This document shows positions 34,901 to 42,793 of a DNA stretch of 64,000 nucleotides, one piece after another. Made by a program: the position numbers and the translations under genes. Under the pieces are notes generated by a model that was not told where the DNA came from, searched no databases, and saw only the letters and a list, made by a program, of their open reading frames with translations. Every line of letters begins with the position of its first letter. Within the stretch, counting starts at the first letter, position 1. Origin of the DNA: Eubacterium sp. ER2 (GTDB taxonomy: Bacteria; Bacillota; Clostridia; Lachnospirales; Lachnospiraceae); NCBI RefSeq assembly GCF_000765215.1, contig NZ_JPJE01000027.1:124001-188000 (forward strand), in the 5' to 3' direction.

Positions 34901-35184
34901 TTCCGGTATTTATCAACGACGAGCTGGTTACCTTCGGGCAGACCTACGCCAAGGAGAACGGCTACAAGCTGGATGAGATGGGTATCCTGGCCCTCTACAG
35001 CAGGATCGATGTGATGCAGAGAGAGGATCACGCCGTTTCTGTAGCTGAGGTGAAGGAGATCATGGATGCGGCTATTGACCACTCCCAGAAGGCAAATGTC
35101 AAGCATCTCGCCCGTCGGATGTTCCGGAAGGGGACAGACGAGTCAGATCGTATTATCCTGAAGGAAGACGATTTCAAGATCTAA
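31915..35184 (+). CDS. Large acidic TPR / P-loop ATPase-like protein, about 1089 aa
   Basis: TTG 31915 (SD AGGTGAG, 4 nt away) is preferred over TTG 31879. The N-terminal 200 residues form TPR-like helices (YEYNGEYQKSRDVLFMAYDR). The middle is disordered: Lys/Arg/Glu/Ala-rich coiled coil near residues 380-480, then a very acidic region about 520-760 with repeats such as DEADYEEDDYDEAGY. The last 280 residues contain Walker A ILVIGHKGSGKTVLAVDMV, a possible Walker B GAIIIEKA and sensor-like FVLEDQKKALERL, suggesting a CbxX/AAA-like domain. No membrane segment is seen. Function unknown; the build suggests a cytoplasmic scaffold. Confidence 0.7.
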   Translation: MDKYEYRVKTEQMLEYMEKKQYKKAMEIADTIDWRRVKNASMLNNVSEIYEYNGEYQKSRDVLFMAYDRAPGSRKTVYRLGTLALKINDTDEASDCYEEFVRLAPKDPNQFILKYKILKARRAPLSEQIEALEDFKKAEYVEKWAYELAKLYHEAGMTAECLEECDDLILWFSEGKYVYQAMELKMKYKPLTPLQQEKYDSMRGASTHAAHRDRLAEEEAPVEEQEETAAQEAPEAGTGMEDAVETVQEEPSRNPSEQRTPETPGTIDAETREIRLDELRAAREQAAQADAASEEETTEAEEPRKKRRKVKEESPIRKTVKGATLAEALANGVKVASGMDIEDIEKKASPKRDEDMRITGQMKIEEILAAWEAKQKDNAEAIEAQKKRDEEKLAEKKREAQRRREEEARRIEEQQRAAEEARRIAEQKAAEEARRLAEEQAEQERILAKQKADEEKRLARQKAEEEEALLDRIASGQVTAELKEAVKNAVPQEEAEEPAEEETVESELETEMTGGIVETEEADYEEADYEEAPLEETREPEQEEADYEESDYEDEDDYEEEPAEPAAGAADFEEPADEPEDLDEPAGKSDTEPEEKEDNPVTGMTADLRQLMEELEAEERQSRRKDEPADFDDEFQAAFAEESYEDADLEDEDDYDEADFEDEDDYEEESAEPADEAGSYEEDDYDEADYEEDDYDEAGYDEDDYDEDDYEEAGYDEDDYDEDDLVDDYEDYDDIDDEDYDDGFFDEDEEEEPEEEEGIPAEPEHKLTRKEKRAQKKAEKEAAKQARKTEELVIEEPTEEEIQRRIQKGKGGVPFDTGFVVTGRYDLSATSEIGLKAGLTEEQKQLFSYFVPVRGMSEQIVEVLDNDRRERRGGTSRTGNILVIGHKGSGKTVLAVDMVKAIQKQRNLKQGKVAIVTGESLNKKDIPNIIQKLRGGAIIIEKAGKLNARTVRELNILMEKKTGELLFVLEDQKKALERLFTANPEFKKKFTSRLELPVFINDELVTFGQTYAKENGYKLDEMGILALYSRIDVMQREDHAVSVAEVKEIMDAAIDHSQKANVKHLARRMFRKGTDESDRIILKEDDFKI

Positions 35185-35202
35185 AAACTGTATAAAATGT
35201 AT

Positions 35203-35252
35203 AAAAAAGAAGGAGTTTTGACAAAATAGATTGTTCAAAACTCTTTCTTTTT
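35203..35252 (+). terminator. Terminator after the acidic protein gene
   Basis: 16-bp stem AAAGAAGGAGTTTTGA (35206-35221) with TCAAAACTCTTTCTTT (35235-35250), one mismatch, then T. Confidence 0.9.
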
Positions 35253-35308
35253 ATGGGGTGATAAAGTATAATAGATGTATTAGAAATTGAACATGAGAGG
35301 GTGAAATC

Positions 35309-37228
35309 ATGGCAGTAAAGAAGAACATAAAACCTTATGAGATCGGGGAACTTGACCATTATCTGTTCGGGCAGGGAACCCATTACGAGATATACAGGAA
35401 GCTGGGCGCCCACCGGGTAAAGGACGGAGATCAGGAGGGCGTTTATTTTGCTGTCTGGGCTCCCCACGCTCAGGGTGTTTCCGTGGTGGGCGACTTCAAC
35501 GGTTGGAACAGGGAGGCAAATCCCATGGAAAGAGGAGAGCCTCTCGGCATTTACACCTGCTTTGTGCCGGATCTGCCGGAGATGTCACTGTACAAATACT
35601 GTATCAAGACCTACAAGGGCGAGTACATCCTGAAGGCGGATCCGTTTGCCAACTATGCGGAGAAGAGGCCGGGGACGGCGTCCAGAGTTGTGGATCTGTC
35701 CCATATCTCCTGGACGGACAGTGAGTGGATGGAGAAGCGCAGGACGTGGGATCACACGGTAGAGCCCATGTCCATCTATGAGGTTCATATCGGATCCTGG
35801 AAGAAACACCCGCTGACAGAGGACGATGAGGATGGCTTCTACAATTACCGGGAATTTGCTAAAGAGATCGTGAAATATGTGAAATACATGGGCTACACCC
35901 ACGTTGAGATCATGGGGATCGCGGAGCATCCCTTTGACGGCTCCTGGGGCTACCAGGTGACAGGCTACTTTGCCCCCACATCCCGGTACGGCACGCCGGA
36001 GGATTTTGCCTGGATGATCAACTACCTGCACCGCAACAAGATCGGCGTTATCCTGGATTGGGTGCCCGCTCATTTTCCGAGGGATGCTCACGGACTTGCG
36101 GATTTTGATGGAACCCCCACATTTGAGTACGCGGATCCCAGGAAGGGAGAGCATCCGGACTGGGGGACGAAGATTTTCGATTATGGGAAAAACGAGGTGC
36201 AGAACTTCCTCATATCCAACGCCCTTTTCTGGATCGAGAATTATCATGTGGACGGGCTTCGGGTAGACGCGGTGGCGTCCATGCTCTATCTGGATTACGG
36301 GAAGCAGGATGGCCAGTGGGTTGCCAACAAGTATGGCGGCAATAAGAACCTGGAGGCTATCGGATTTTTCAAGCATCTGAATTCTGTGGTGCTGGGGAGA
36401 AATCCGGGTGCGGTGATGATCGCGGAGGAGTCCACCGCATGGCCCAAGGTGACGGGCAAGGTGGAGGACGACGGCCTTGGCTTCAGCCTGAAGTGGAATA
36501 TGGGCTGGATGCATGATTTCACTGAGTACATGAAGCTGGATCCCTATTTCCGTAAAGGGGCCCACAATCTGATGACATTTGCCATGAGCTATGCCTACAG
36601 TGAGAATTACATCCTTGTTCTCTCCCACGATGAGGTAGTCCATCTGAAATGCTCCATGCTGAACAAGATGCCCGGGCTTGGATTTGACAAATACGCCAAC
36701 CTGAAGGCGGGCTACGCCTTCATGATCGGACATGCAGGCAAGAAGCTGCTCTTTATGGGGCAGGAGTTCGCCCAGCTCAGGGAGTGGAGCGAGAAGAGGG
36801 AGCTGGACTGGTTCCTTCTGGCGGAGCCGGAGCACCAGGCCATCCAGAACTGGATGAGAGACCTGCTCCATTTGTACAGGAAGAACAGAGCCCTCTACGA
36901 TCAGGACAGCACCTGGGAGGGATTCGAGTGGATCAACGCGGATGACAGGGACAGGAGCATTTACAGCTTCATGCGCCACGGAAAGGGCGGCAAGAAGAAT
37001 CTGCTATTTGTCATCAATTTCACCCCCATGGCCAGGGACGACTACCGGGTGGGTGTTCCCAGGAGGAAGCAGTACAAGCTGATCATGAACAGTGATGACC
37101 TGCAGTACGGCGGAAAGGGCGAGGTGAGGCCCAAGGTCTACAAGGCTGTGAAGTCCGAGTGCGATGGAAGGCCCTACTCATTTGCCTACAAGCTGCCTCC
37201 CTACGGAGTGGCAATCTTTGAATTTTAG
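35309..37228 (+). CDS. glgB: 1,4-alpha-glucan branching enzyme
   Basis: The 639-residue GH13 enzyme has an N-terminal CBM48 (FAVWAPHAQGVSVVGDFNGW) and a catalytic barrel with VILDWVPAHFP, the nucleophile in GLRVDAVASMLYLDY, the acid in MIAEESTAWPKVT and LSHDEVVHLK. GlgB forms alpha-1,6 branches in glycogen. No other glg gene is adjacent, so it may be regulated apart from the main glycogen operon. Length is normal for the GlgB type without the extra N-terminal module. Confidence 0.96.
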   Translation: MAVKKNIKPYEIGELDHYLFGQGTHYEIYRKLGAHRVKDGDQEGVYFAVWAPHAQGVSVVGDFNGWNREANPMERGEPLGIYTCFVPDLPEMSLYKYCIKTYKGEYILKADPFANYAEKRPGTASRVVDLSHISWTDSEWMEKRRTWDHTVEPMSIYEVHIGSWKKHPLTEDDEDGFYNYREFAKEIVKYVKYMGYTHVEIMGIAEHPFDGSWGYQVTGYFAPTSRYGTPEDFAWMINYLHRNKIGVILDWVPAHFPRDAHGLADFDGTPTFEYADPRKGEHPDWGTKIFDYGKNEVQNFLISNALFWIENYHVDGLRVDAVASMLYLDYGKQDGQWVANKYGGNKNLEAIGFFKHLNSVVLGRNPGAVMIAEESTAWPKVTGKVEDDGLGFSLKWNMGWMHDFTEYMKLDPYFRKGAHNLMTFAMSYAYSENYILVLSHDEVVHLKCSMLNKMPGLGFDKYANLKAGYAFMIGHAGKKLLFMGQEFAQLREWSEKRELDWFLLAEPEHQAIQNWMRDLLHLYRKNRALYDQDSTWEGFEWINADDRDRSIYSFMRHGKGGKKNLLFVINFTPMARDDYRVGVPRRKQYKLIMNSDDLQYGGKGEVRPKVYKAVKSECDGRPYSFAYKLPPYGVAIFEF

Positions 37229-37248
37229 AGAGAGTTATGATATGATCT

Positions 37249-37284
37249 ACAGGCGGAAGGAGAGATCCATCCGCCTGTATTTTG
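37249..37284 (+). terminator. Terminator-like hairpin after glgB
   Basis: ACAGGCGGA (37249-37257) pairs with TCCGCCTGT (37270-37278), followed by ATTTT. A 43-codon ORF from ATG 37241 spans it but is unconvincing. Confidence 0.6.
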
Positions 37285-37434
37285 GTGTGATACGCCCGGA
37301 GGACGTTCGATTAGCGCCGGCCGTGGCGGAGACCATCGAGCGGCAATGCCGGGAGATGAGCGAGATGTCATGATGAGAGGGCAGGGGAAGGGAGCTTTCT
37401 CTATCTGATTAAAAGAGGAAAGGAGACAGACAAA

Positions 37435-38118
37435 ATGCGTCTGAGAAATATACCGCGGGCAGAGAGCGTGCTGGAGGCCCACGATAAAGTGATCAAAAAT
37501 GAGAAGGAGTTAAAGGGCAGGTGGAAGGAAGTCTTTGGAAATGACAACCCTGTCTATATAGAGATTGGCATGGGAAAAGGGCAGTTCCTCACAGAGATGG
37601 CGGCCCGGCATCCAGATCGGAACTATATCGGTATCGAGAGGTATTCCAGTGTCCTTCTCCGGGCGGTGGAGAGGCTGGACAAGCTGGAGGCGGACAGCCG
37701 GGCTTTGAAAAATATCCGGTTCATCTGCATGGATGCGGCTCAGATCGGCGAGGTGTTTGAGAAGGGGGAGGTGCGGGGCATTTACCTCAATTTCTCTGAT
37801 CCCTGGCCCAAGAAGAGGCATGCCAGACGGCGACTCACATCCAGGGAATTTTTTTCCAGGTACGACCAGGTGTTGGCGCCGGAGGGCCGGGTAGAGTTTA
37901 AGACTGACAACCAGGATCTGTTCCGGTTTTCTCTGGAGGAGGCGGACGAGGCCGGCTGGAGAGTGCTCATGAGCACCTGGGATCTTCACAGCGACCCGGA
38001 CATGAACAGAGGAAATGTGATGACAGAGTATGAAGAAAAATTTTCTGCAAAGGGAAATCCCATCTGCAAGCTGATTGCCGGAAGGCAGAGATCCTTCCGG
38101 GAGGGGGAAAGTCAATAG
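37435..38118 (+). CDS. trmB: tRNA (guanine-46-N7)-methyltransferase
   Basis: The 227-residue protein has IEIGMGKGQFLTEMAARHPD (SAM motif), YIGIERYSSVLLRA, and the TrmB signature YLNFSDPWPKKRHARRRLT. TrmB adds m7G46 in the variable loop of tRNAs. SD AAAGGAGA lies before the ATG. Length is normal. Confidence 0.96.
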   Translation: MRLRNIPRAESVLEAHDKVIKNEKELKGRWKEVFGNDNPVYIEIGMGKGQFLTEMAARHPDRNYIGIERYSSVLLRAVERLDKLEADSRALKNIRFICMDAAQIGEVFEKGEVRGIYLNFSDPWPKKRHARRRLTSREFFSRYDQVLAPEGRVEFKTDNQDLFRFSLEEADEAGWRVLMSTWDLHSDPDMNRGNVMTEYEEKFSAKGNPICKLIAGRQRSFREGESQ

Positions 38119-38173
38119 GCGGAACCCTTCTGCATACTATATAGGGAGAAGATTTTGCGAAGGAGACTGGCAT

Positions 38174-38308
38174 ATGGGGAAGAGAAGACCGGGAGGTATC
38201 TCCAGGTGGAGCTGCACAATGTACCGGCTCAGAAAGAGAAACCGTCTCATTGACTGCTTTCACAGATCTATGCGAGAGGTGTACCGCATACTCAATCCCA
38301 GATGCTGA
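38174..38308 (+). CDS. Possible 44-aa basic peptide
   Basis: ATG 38174 has a strong SD (GAAGGAG at 38159-38165, 8 nt away). The product MGKRRPGGISRWSCTMYRLR continues Arg-rich to the end in RILNPRC, with three cysteines and a high positive charge. It lies between trmB and the thioredoxin gene and ends 26 nt before the preferred thioredoxin start. No family is recognised; it may be translated with its neighbours or be chance. Confidence 0.35.
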   Translation: MGKRRPGGISRWSCTMYRLRKRNRLIDCFHRSMREVYRILNPRC

Positions 38309-38334
38309 CCCAGGAGAGCGGAAAGGATGTTCTG

Positions 38335-38649
38335 ATGTATCACCTGACAGAGGAGAGCTTTGATATAGAGGTCCTGAGAGAGAAGGGGGCTGTAGTTGTC
38401 ATGTTTTACGAAAGATGGTGTCCGAAATGCTCCATGACAAAGCCTATTGTGGAGGAGCTGGAGAAAAAATACAGAGGAAGGATCAAGTTCTGCGAGGTGG
38501 AGGTGGCGGAAAATCCCCGCCTTGCGGCCGCATGCGGGGCAGACATTGTGCCTGCGTTTCTGTTTGTGAAAGGGGGCGCGGTGGAGGCCTCCATGAAGGG
38601 CACCACCGGAGAGAAAATACTGGAAAAAAGGCTGAAGGAATTGCTCTGA
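38335..38649 (+). CDS. Thioredoxin-like protein
   Basis: ATG 38335 (SD GAAAGGAT) is preferred over ATG 38302. The 104-residue protein has a thioredoxin fold with active site YERWCPKCSMTKP (CPKC instead of CGPC) and the cis-proline region DIVPAFLFVKGG. No signal peptide, so it is cytoplasmic. The altered dipeptide between the cysteines should shift the redox potential. A terminator overlaps its stop codon. Confidence 0.85.
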   Translation: MYHLTEESFDIEVLREKGAVVVMFYERWCPKCSMTKPIVEELEKKYRGRIKFCEVEVAENPRLAAACGADIVPAFLFVKGGAVEASMKGTTGEKILEKRLKELL

Positions 38650-38670
38650 GGGGCAGTTCCTTTCTTTTTT
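38635..38670 (+). terminator. Terminator overlapping the thioredoxin stop
   Basis: AAGGAATTGC (38635-38644) pairs with GCAGTTCCTT (38653-38662), followed by TCTTTTTT. Confidence 0.8.
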
Positions 38671-38819
38671 CTTCATCCATTTTTAAGAAAAGTTTCGTGT
38701 ACAATCCGGCCGGAATGTGTTATATTGAGTACGGTAAAGATTAGCGTCAGCGCGTTTCGGCGCTGCATCGGCCAGAAAATAATTAAAAAGGGAGACAAGG
38801 TTTTTTAACCGAACAGACT

Positions 38820-40073
38820 ATGAAAATGAAGAAAGTTTTGCCACTTCTTATGGCGGCGGTAATGATGACATCCGGCATTCCCATGGCAGTGTCTGCCTCA
38901 GAGACGGGGAGCACCTCGCAGGATGCGGGAAGCGCAGAGTCAGGAACAGGCGGTACAGACGGAACGGGCAGCACTTCCGGGGAGACGGGTTCCCAGAGCG
39001 GAACAAATAGCGGAGGTGACGTGACAGGCGGAACCACATCTGACGGAACCGGGCAGAGCAGTAAAGATACAGACGGAACCGGACAGGGAACAGGAAGCGC
39101 GGACGGCACTGTGACAGAGGATGAACAGCAGAAGGACGATGCTGCAGATGAGAACACAGATGCAGAAGAAGAGGATACAGATACCTCCGAGGGAAACACG
39201 GACAGCGGAAAGGTGGTCACTCTCGGCGAGAACTTAAATGAGGAGCAGAGAGCTTCCATGTACGAGTATTTTGGCACATCTCCGGATGAAGTACAGACTA
39301 TTGTCGTCACACATGCGGACGAGGTGCAGTACATGGAGGGGATTGCCACAGACGAGCAGATCGGACCTACCACAAACAGCTGTGCCTATGTGGAGCCCAC
39401 AGACTCCGGCGGCATCAAGGTGAAGACGGCCAACCTGAACTTTGTGACGAGCGCTATGATCGCCAGTACCCTGACCACAGCGGGTATGGAGAACTGCAAT
39501 GTCATCGCGGCCTGCCCCTTTGAGGTGTCCGGCACCGGAGCCCTGACAGGTATTATCATGGCCTACGAGACAGCCAGCGGCGAGGAACTGGACGAGGGAC
39601 AGAAGGAAGCCGCCATGGAGGAGCTCGTGACGACAGGCGACCTGGCTGACAGCGTAGGCCAGGAGAAGGCCACAGAGGTCATCAAGGATGTCAAGACAGA
39701 GGTCATCGATGAGGGACTGACTGATCCGGAGGAAATCGGAGAGGCTGTTGACAATATTGCGGAAGATAACGATATCACGTTGACAGATGACCAGAGAGAC
39801 CAGGTAGTGGCCCTGATGGAAAAGATTTCCCAGTACGATTACGACGTGAATGCTCTGAAGGACACGCTGAATAATCTGACCGGAGACAGCGGCGTGCTCT
39901 CCAACATCTGGAATTCCGTCAAGACCTTCTTTGTGGGATCAAACGACGGCATTCTTAGCGACACAAACGATGAGGCCCTTGGATCCGATGTCATCACTGA
40001 CAGCACAGTCAATGAGGGCGGATTCAAAGACGGCCTGCTCACAAGAATTAAGAATTTTTTCACAGGTGAATAA
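38820..40073 (+). CDS. Secreted DUF1002 domain protein
   Basis: The 417-residue protein has a signal peptide (KKVLPLLMAAVMMTSGIPMA, cleaved near VSA), a Gly/Ser/Thr-rich low-complexity linker to about residue 105, an acidic stretch, and then the DUF1002 domain (VTLGENLNEEQRASMYEYFG, VKTANLNFVTSAMIASTL, ENCNVIAACPFEVSGTGALT). DUF1002 proteins are secreted or cell-surface proteins of unknown function in Firmicutes. The long linker suggests cell-wall spanning, but no LPXTG motif is seen. The ATG lacks a close SD. Confidence 0.85.
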   Translation: MKMKKVLPLLMAAVMMTSGIPMAVSASETGSTSQDAGSAESGTGGTDGTGSTSGETGSQSGTNSGGDVTGGTTSDGTGQSSKDTDGTGQGTGSADGTVTEDEQQKDDAADENTDAEEEDTDTSEGNTDSGKVVTLGENLNEEQRASMYEYFGTSPDEVQTIVVTHADEVQYMEGIATDEQIGPTTNSCAYVEPTDSGGIKVKTANLNFVTSAMIASTLTTAGMENCNVIAACPFEVSGTGALTGIIMAYETASGEELDEGQKEAAMEELVTTGDLADSVGQEKATEVIKDVKTEVIDEGLTDPEEIGEAVDNIAEDNDITLTDDQRDQVVALMEKISQYDYDVNALKDTLNNLTGDSGVLSNIWNSVKTFFVGSNDGILSDTNDEALGSDVITDSTVNEGGFKDGLLTRIKNFFTGE

Positions 40074-40076
40074 TAT

Positions 40077-40125
40077 TGCAAAAGCAGACGTAATACTTTT
40101 TAAAAGTATTACGTCTGCTTTTGCA
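40077..40125. repeat. Near-perfect palindrome, copy 1 of a two-copy element
   Basis: Twenty-four-bp arms around a single central T, fully self-complementary. The core CAGACGTAATACTTTT and its complement recur exactly at 63021-63053, but the bases outside the core differ between copies while remaining palindromic. It lies between the convergent DUF1002 and DUF6512 genes. There is no T run, so it is not a typical terminator. Confidence 0.85.
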
Positions 40126-40259
40126 GTTACTGGTGTCCTGTTGTGTCGCCAGCCCCGCTCCATTGTGTCAATTGTTCCGTTGGCTGTGGAAATTCTCCGG
40201 CGCAGGCTAGGGAAATCCTGCTTTTGTCAGAGTATTCTCCTGTGAAAAACAGACAGGCC

Positions 40260-40775
40260 TCAGGCGGAACCGCTCTGGGACGGATAGAAGAGAAAAAGAT
40301 CCGGCGGGAAACAGGTGAAAGAGAAGAACAGGAGGGCGATGAGGAGCCAGCCCAGGAAAATGAGCATGGGGTCAGCCTGGCGGAAGCTCCGGAGCAGGTG
40401 GCCGGAGATGACGTAGGAAAAGCAGACTCCGATCAGGAAGATGAGGATGTCGGCCACGAAGAAATCCCTCCCCAGGATAAAGGTGTATAGATAGTATAAA
40501 ACTACAATGATGGCCATGCCGGCTGTGACGCCTGCCAGCCTGGCGCCGAACAGAGCCCGGGGATTGGGACGCCGGATGAAATACTCCACTGCAGTCAGGA
40601 GCAGGATGGGGAAAAACAGGAGCTTTAAATGCTCCCACACGGACTCGTTGACTGGTGAAATGAGCGCGGCAAAAGGATTTTTGCCGGAAAAATCATACAG
40701 GAAATGAAAGGCGCTTCCCAGGAGCGCCGCCGAGAGCATATAGAGGAAATCCCTCCGTCTGCAGATCTGAAGCAA
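40260..40775 (-). CDS. DUF6512 family membrane protein
   Basis: The 171-residue protein has about five membrane helices. SALLGSAFHFLYDFSG and NPFAALISPVNESVWEHLKLL match my memory of DUF6512, an uncharacterised integral membrane family of Firmicutes. An SD-like AAGGAGGGA precedes the start. It is monocistronic and faces the DUF1002 gene. Confidence 0.7.
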   Translation of the reverse strand: MLQICRRRDFLYMLSAALLGSAFHFLYDFSGKNPFAALISPVNESVWEHLKLLFFPILLLTAVEYFIRRPNPRALFGARLAGVTAGMAIIVVLYYLYTFILGRDFFVADILIFLIGVCFSYVISGHLLRSFRQADPMLIFLGWLLIALLFFSFTCFPPDLFLFYPSQSGSA

Positions 40776-40882
40776 TGCTTGTCCCTCCTTGTCCGGGCCG
40801 GCCGGATGTGGCCGGTTGTATTGTTATAAAGTATATATATGCGGGCATAAAGAAAAAAAGAAGAAAAAATTAAAAAAACTGC

Positions 40883-40911
40883 TTGCATTATTCGAGGAAC
40901 TGTTATATAAT
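40883..40911 (+). promoter_or_regulatory. Promoter of tRNA-Lys
   Basis: TTGCAT at 40883-40888, 17-bp spacer, TATAAT at 40906-40911; the tRNA begins 41 nt downstream. Confidence 0.8.
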
Positions 40912-40952
40912 ATTTCTTGCGTTGAGGAGTGACTCGACAGAAAATAAAAGAT

Positions 40953-41025
40953 GCGCGATTAGCTCAGCTGGCAGAGCACCTGACTCTTAATCAGGGTGTC
41001 CAGGGTTCGAACCCCTGATCGCGCA
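40953..41025 (+). tRNA. tRNA-Lys (anticodon CTT)
   Basis: Complete 73-nt cloverleaf: acceptor GCGCGAT pairing with ATCGCGC, D loop AGCTCAGCTGGCAGAGC, anticodon stem CCTGA/TCAGG with loop CTCTTAA (CTT at 40986-40988), T arm CAGGGTTCGAACCCCTG. The CCA end is not encoded. It reads lysine AAG codons. Confidence 0.98.
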
Positions 41026-41030
41026 TTCAA

Positions 41031-41079
41031 AAATCGCTGATTTTAAGGACGTAGAAGCCTTGGGGTCGGCGGTTTTTTT
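41031..41079 (+). terminator. Terminator after tRNA-Lys
   Basis: AAATCGCTGA (41031-41040) pairs with TCGGCGGTTT (41066-41075) with G-U pairs, plus an inner AAGG/CCTT, and a run of seven T. Confidence 0.8.
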
Positions 41080-41159
41080 CTGCTCTTTTTTATCGCATTA
41101 CAGAGAAAAGTCTGTGCGGAATGAGGTATAATAATGTCAGATGGAAAGGCAGATTGAAC

Positions 41160-42284
41160 ATGAAGGATAAAGAGACCAGGAAAAAACGGAAAAAGACAAA
41201 ATGGAAAAGAAGAGTGCTGGCAGTCTGCCTTGTGCTCATTCTGATCCCGGCCGGATATATAGGGGCGATCTTTAGCTGGATGGGGAAGGTGGAGCCGGAG
41301 ACAGATGCAGTCAGCACAAATACAGAGAGCTCCCTGTACACGCTGGAAGAATTTTCAGAGCGCCTGGAGCCATACAGCGGACTCTATGAGGAGGCTGTCC
41401 TCGCCCATGCAGATGAGCCGGACAGCGGAACGTATGTGATACCCGGCCTTGAGTCTGCTTGGACGTTGACCAACAACAGGGCAGAGAGTTTTTCCATCTG
41501 TACGAGTATGACACCCCAGGGGATCGCCGTGTCGGAGCGGTATCTCTTTATCAGCGCTTACTGCCAGTCAAAGACCCACAATTCGGTCATCTTCATGATC
41601 GACAAGGAGACTCACGAATTTGTCAAGGAGATCGTCCTGCCGGGCAAGGCCCATGTGGGAAGTCTTGCTTACGACGCCCAGAACAATAATCTGTGGGTGT
41701 GCGGGAGCCGCAGCGGCATTGCCCAGGTGAACGCCCTGGCCATGGAGAGCATAGAGGAGTATGATTTTTCCGAGAGCTGGAAGCCCATCAGCTTCCTCCA
41801 TGTAAATAACATCCTGGATATACCAAGAAGCTCCTTTATGGCCTATCAGGCGCCTTATCTGTATGTGGGCTACTATTCCACAAAGGAGGACAGCACCATC
41901 AAGAAGTATGAGGTGCAGGATGACGGAAATATTCAGAGCGTTCCCATAGAGCACCGCACGTCCAGGATCCGACAGGGGGTGGCGGAGGAAGAGGATCTGA
42001 AGATCTCCCCCTATGCCCAGGGCATGACCTTTCTGGGAGACATTCTTTTCCTGTCCTATTCCATGGGTATTGTTCCCTCCCGGCTGGCAGCCTATCAGGT
42101 GTCGGACGGGATCCGTGATTTCACGGATGAGATGGCGCTGGAGGATATACGCCTTCCCTACATGCTGGAGCAGATCTGCATGGACGGGGGAACCATGTAC
42201 CTCCTCTTTGAGTCAGGGGCCTATCCATACCGGTATCTTCCGGGGCTTTCTGTGGACCGGGTGCTGAAGATCGACCTGCTGTGA
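41160..42284 (+). CDS. Membrane-anchored extracytoplasmic protein, propeller-like
   Basis: ATG 41160 is preferred over ATG 41121. The 374-residue protein has a Lys/Arg-rich cytoplasmic head, one signal-anchor helix (about residues 18-39, VLAVCLVLILIPAGYIGAIF), and a large outer domain with repeated beta-rich stretches (ISAYCQSKTHNSVIFMID, LAYDAQNNNLWVCGSRSG, YQAPYLYVGYYSTKEDS) that suggest a beta-propeller. I do not recognise a named family. It stands alone between tRNA-Lys and the sRNA region. Confidence 0.6.
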   Translation: MKDKETRKKRKKTKWKRRVLAVCLVLILIPAGYIGAIFSWMGKVEPETDAVSTNTESSLYTLEEFSERLEPYSGLYEEAVLAHADEPDSGTYVIPGLESAWTLTNNRAESFSICTSMTPQGIAVSERYLFISAYCQSKTHNSVIFMIDKETHEFVKEIVLPGKAHVGSLAYDAQNNNLWVCGSRSGIAQVNALAMESIEEYDFSESWKPISFLHVNNILDIPRSSFMAYQAPYLYVGYYSTKEDSTIKKYEVQDDGNIQSVPIEHRTSRIRQGVAEEEDLKISPYAQGMTFLGDILFLSYSMGIVPSRLAAYQVSDGIRDFTDEMALEDIRLPYMLEQICMDGGTMYLLFESGAYPYRYLPGLSVDRVLKIDLL

Positions 42285-42323
42285 TCTGGAAAATCATTTT
42301 TGAAAAATATGTTCTGAAGACAG

Positions 42324-42467
42324 CGAAAACCCGCTGGCCCTTCGGCCGGCGGGTTTTCGTCGTTGTTATAGTTATCTAAAGGAATGAGAGTAAAGTGTGA
42401 TGCCTGTTGTCTGGCATCTGTACTTAATGAGGGGGGGAAGATAGTTGATGTGTTCTTCAACTATCTG
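42324..42467 (-). ncRNA. Candidate C-rich small RNA, copy 1
   Basis: On the minus strand a TATAAT (42474-42479) is followed by a perfect hairpin (AGATAGTTGA with TCAACTATCT, plus coordinates 42439-42466), a run of seven C, a second hairpin (GATGCC/GGCATC), and the terminator at 42325-42358. The whole block is repeated at 42641-42793 with compensating changes in the second hairpin. Single-stranded CCCC runs are used by Firmicutes sRNAs (for example RsaE) to cover SD sites. No clean -35 at 17 bp is seen, though TTGGAC lies 12 bp from the -10 and is conserved in copy 2 as TTGAAC. Ends are estimates. Confidence 0.5.
42325..42358. terminator. Bidirectional GC-rich terminator
   Basis: GAAAACCCGCTGGCC (42325-42339) pairs with GGCCGGCGGGTTTTC (42344-42358) around loop CTTC. 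It ends the gene at 41160 on the plus strand and the first minus-strand sRNA. Confidence 0.9.
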
Positions 42468-42640
42468 ACCTTTATTATAGAGGGAAAATATGTCCAAAGT
42501 ATGGAGGAAAACTTAAAGAACACGAAAATTTCTTAAAGCGAGATTAAGAAAATCTAAAAACCGTCTGTAAAGGCTACAAAGTCTGCGCGGCACAGCCGCG
42601 GGCTTTCCTGCCCGGATGTGCCGCGCCGGGAAGGGACAAC

Positions 42641-42793
42641 GGAAAAACCCGCCGGCCACTGCGGCCGACGGGTCTGTCTGTTTTTATAACTATTAAAGGA
42701 ATGAGAGTAAAGTGTGGTGCATCGAAGGGGAGGACCCTTCGATGCGTCTACTTTATGAGGGGGGAGATAGTTGATGTGTTCTTCAACTATCTG
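42641..42793 (-). ncRNA. Candidate C-rich small RNA, copy 2
   Basis: Minus-strand TATAAT at 42800-42805, hairpin A identical to copy 1 (42765-42792), six C (42759-42764), a longer hairpin B (GCATCGAAGGG with CCCTTCGATGC, 42719-42745), and a terminator (ACCCGCCGGCC at 42647-42657 with 42663-42673, one mismatch) ending in a U run when read on the minus strand. Hairpin B differs in sequence and length from copy 1 but is perfectly paired in both, which favours an RNA over a peptide gene. A further GC-rich hairpin (42579 onward) lies between the copies. Confidence 0.5.

Noticed and set aside
33514-35106. 530-codon minus-strand frame with Val/Ile/Leu runs that looks like a membrane protein
   Set aside because: The apparent hydrophobic runs are the complement of GAx and TAx codons of the acidic repeats; the plus-strand gene has a promoter, SD and recognisable domains.
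35585-36979. 464-codon minus-strand frame inside glgB
   Set aside because: glgB is certain on the plus strand with all catalytic motifs; the antisense frame reflects codon bias only.
37241-37373. Small ORF after glgB
   Set aside because: It spans the glgB terminator hairpin and has no proper SD.
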